A stretch of DNA of 6,873 nucleotides from SAR324 cluster bacterium. Its GTDB lineage: Bacteria; SAR324; JACQKK01. Positions 5,194-6,873 of the stretch are shown here, piece after piece. Every line of letters starts with the position of its first letter. Position 1 is the first letter of the stretch. The notes beneath the pieces are model-generated. The model was given only the letters and a program-made list of their open reading frames with translations. It was not told the origin of the DNA and made no database searches. The position numbers and the translations under genes were made by a program. The stretch is from NCBI GenBank assembly GCA_022572825.1, contig JACZVE010000170.1, positions 1 through 6,873 of the forward strand. The letters run 5' to 3'.

Positions 5194-6692
5194 TGGCCCT
5201 GCGCGTTCCCCTCAAGTGGTTGACCGATTACGTCGACGTCGAGCTCTCCCCCGACGAGCTGGCCGAACGGCTGACGCTGGCCGGCCTCGAGGTGGAGTCC
5301 GTGGAAACCGTCGGTGCGCAGTGGGAGCGCGACAAGGTGCGCGTGGGCCAGGTGGAAAAGCTGCTGGCGCACCCTAATGCGGATCGCCTCTGTCTGGTGG
5401 AGGTGGCCTTCGGGGAGGCGCGGCCGCTGACCGTGGTCACCGGTGCCCCGAACCTGATGCGTTACCTCGCCGAGCCGCTGCCCGCCAATCCGCTGAAAGT
5501 GGCCTTCGCCGGGGTCGGCGCCGAGCTGATCGACGGCCACGCAAGCGATGGGCGCAAGCTGAAGCTCAAGGCGGGCAACATCCGCGGCGTGCGGTCCGAA
5601 GGCATGGTCTGCTCCGAAAAGGAGTTGGGCCTCAGCGAGGATCACGAGGGCATCCTGCTCCTGCCCGACGACGCGCCCACCGGGATGCCCCTGGCCGACT
5701 ACCTGGGCGACAGCGTGCTGGAGTTCGACATCAAGGGCGGGTTCGCTCACCTGATGTGCGTTTACGGCGTCGCCCGCGAGACCGCCGCCCTCACCGGTAA
5801 GCCGCTGCGGGACGAGGTGCTGCGTCACGGAGGCGATGGCGCCTCAGCCCGCGCCCACACCGCCTTCGTCAAGCTGGAGATCACCCACCCGGAACTGTGC
5901 CCCCGTTATACCGCCGTGCTGATCGAGGGCCTCCTGGTGCAGCCTTCGCCCTTCTGGATGCAGCAACGCCTGCTGCGGGCCGGCATGCGTCCCCTCAACG
6001 CGGTGGTCGATTCCACCAACTATGTGATGCTGGAGCTGGGCCAACCGATCCACGCCTTCGACTACGGCACCCTGCGCGGGGAAGGGGGCGGCCCGCAGCC
6101 CCTGATCCGCGTGCGGCCGGCGCGTGCGGGGGAGCGGATGGAGACGCTGGATGGCGTGGTGCGCACCTTCGACGACCGGATGCTGCTCATCACCGATGGG
6201 GGCGGCGCGGTGGGGATTGCCGGGGTGATGGGCGGGCTGAATTCCGAGATCACGCAAGCCACTACCTCCGTCCTGCTGGAGTCGGCCAATTTCGAGTTCC
6301 TCAACGTCCGTCGCACCGCCCAGCTCCTGAAGCTCCGCACGGAAGCCAGCGACCGGTTCGGCAAGCGAATGGATCCGGAATTGTGCCTGCCCGCGGCGCT
6401 GCGCTGTGCGTTTCTGATCGCGGAAATGTGCGGGGGGCGGGTTCGCCCGGAGTACGGCGACCTTTATCCGCGGCCCAGGAATGGGGCGGAGGCGTGGGCG
6501 GCACCGCGCCCTGTTCCGTTGATTGAACATCGTCCCGCTCGACCGAGCGCGTCAGTGCAGATGATCCGTGTGCCGATGGTAGCTGCTACGGTGTTCTACG
6601 AGCCTCGCTTCTTGAAAGGTCCGATTGAGAGAATCCAGGCGAACACAAGCAGAACAAACGCGGTGATCCCAAAGAGCGAAGCTGGAACGTAG
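5193..6692 (+). CDS. pheT: Phenylalanine-tRNA ligase beta subunit, C-terminally truncated
   Basis: PheT is the structural, editing and tRNA-binding partner of PheS. The ATG at 5193 overlaps the pheS stop (TAATG), typical of coupled translation; the frame is open further upstream, but that part is shadow of pheS. Residues 1-40 (VPLKWLTDYVD) start the family, 41-190 hold the EMAP-like tRNA-binding fold with HPNADRL (60-66), and about 205-400 hold the B3/B4 editing domain with PLNAVVDSTNYVM (267-279), GQPIHAFD (283-290), GVMGG and RTEASDRFGKR (382-392). PheT-like sequence continues to YPRPRN (425-430) and perhaps residue 445 (about 6525). The frame then runs through unrelated sequence to a stop at 6690-6692, about 499 codons in all. 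Full PheT has roughly 800 residues, so the B5, catalytic-like and C-terminal anticodon-binding domains are missing and this copy should not form an active enzyme. Confidence 0.9.
   Translation: MALRVPLKWLTDYVDVELSPDELAERLTLAGLEVESVETVGAQWERDKVRVGQVEKLLAHPNADRLCLVEVAFGEARPLTVVTGAPNLMRYLAEPLPANPLKVAFAGVGAELIDGHASDGRKLKLKAGNIRGVRSEGMVCSEKELGLSEDHEGILLLPDDAPTGMPLADYLGDSVLEFDIKGGFAHLMCVYGVARETAALTGKPLRDEVLRHGGDGASARAHTAFVKLEITHPELCPRYTAVLIEGLLVQPSPFWMQQRLLRAGMRPLNAVVDSTNYVMLELGQPIHAFDYGTLRGEGGGPQPLIRVRPARAGERMETLDGVVRTFDDRMLLITDGGGAVGIAGVMGGLNSEITQATTSVLLESANFEFLNVRRTAQLLKLRTEASDRFGKRMDPELCLPAALRCAFLIAEMCGGRVRPEYGDLYPRPRNGAEAWAAPRPVPLIEHRPARPSASVQMIRVPMVAATVFYEPRFLKGPIERIQANTSRTNAVIPKSEAGT
6536..6549. 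repeat. Short perfect inverted repeat near the pheT breakpoint
   Basis: CGCTCG (6536-6541) and CGAGCG (6544-6549) are separated by two bases. A second palindrome, GTAGC-T-GCTAC, lies at 6579-6589, just past the stop of the minus-strand gene. Neither has a T-run. They mark the unassigned stretch between the end of PheT-like sequence and the reverse-strand gene, and could be terminator-like hairpins of that gene or coincidental. Confidence 0.3.
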
Positions 6693-6873
6693 GAGCCCTG
6701 GTTTCCCGAACCTTCGATTCCCGGATTGGGCGTTCGGGGAAAAAGAAATAGAGCGAATCCCGAGCAGATACCGGTCAAGGTCAGCAGAATCGATGCGATT
6801 ATGGAACGCGTGCGCCTAGTCTCAAGTTGCTCTCGTAGCATTGCGATGTCGGCGGTCAGTTTCACTTCCTTAG
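6596..6873 (-). CDS. Unidentified small membrane protein with two predicted helices (probably 5' partial)
   Basis: At least 91 codons, ending in a TAG at 6596-6598. The apparent start is a GTG at 6865, but an AAGGAA directly touches it with no spacing, and the frame stays open to the window edge (K-E-V-K-L), so the true start may lie outside. From the GTG, residues 1-20 are a charged, helix-prone segment (LREQLETRRTR), 21-43 a hydrophobic helix, 44-59 a Gly/Asn/Pro-rich loop and 60-83 a second hydrophobic helix, followed by FKKRGS. The positive charges suggest both ends face the cytosol. The family is not recognised; phage or accessory membrane proteins of this shape exist, but nothing here fixes a function. 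Its last codons overlap, antisense, the unrelated tail of the pheT frame. Its base composition is less GC-rich than pheST. Confidence 0.55.
   Translation of the reverse strand, partial: KEVKLTADIAMLREQLETRRTRSIIASILLTLTGICSGFALFLFPRTPNPGIEGSGNQGSYVPASLFGITAFVLLVFAWILSIGPFKKRGS

Overview
The window carries bacterial housekeeping and signalling genes, flanked at both ends by short stretches of unrelated coding sequence on the opposite strand. No CRISPR array, rRNA, tRNA or insertion sequence was recognised.

Layout. (1) Positions 1-353, minus strand: the C-terminal end of an HK97-type phage major capsid protein and the first 11 codons of the next gene. (2) About 357-989, plus: proC (pyrroline-5-carboxylate reductase) lacking its N-terminal nucleotide-binding part. 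(3) 1104-3435, plus: a soluble hybrid histidine kinase (receiver, HisKA, HATPase, degenerate receiver) followed by an OmpR-type response regulator, apparently a two-component pair. (4) 3626-3832, minus: rpsU, ribosomal protein bS21, ending convergently with the regulator. (5) 3833-4164: divergent spacer with a possible promoter and a possible 45-codon membrane microprotein. (6) 4165-about 6525, plus: pheS (complete) and pheT (only the N-terminal ~445 residues), overlapping by one base. (7) About 6550-6873, minus: most or all of a small two-helix membrane protein of unknown function.

Organism. The DNA is GC-rich. The pheS type, with a four-cysteine insertion and an ending recalled from Chloroflexota, does not resemble the gamma- or betaproteobacterial form. 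The proC remnant and the kinase/regulator pair look more proteobacterial to me. These impressions come from recalled family patterns, not from a search, so lineage is unresolved and the window may join more than one genome.

The strongest anomaly is structural. Two conserved genes (proC at its start, pheT at its end) are cut mid-domain, and each cut abuts roughly 330-350 bases of unrelated, oppositely oriented coding sequence. A chimeric contig (assembly or amplification artefact) explains this most simply; recombination with a phage-derived element is the biological alternative. I found no convincing new biological system. The most interesting intact biology is the receiver-led soluble kinase with a pseudo-receiver tail, its partner regulator, and possible leader elements in front of rpsU and pheS.
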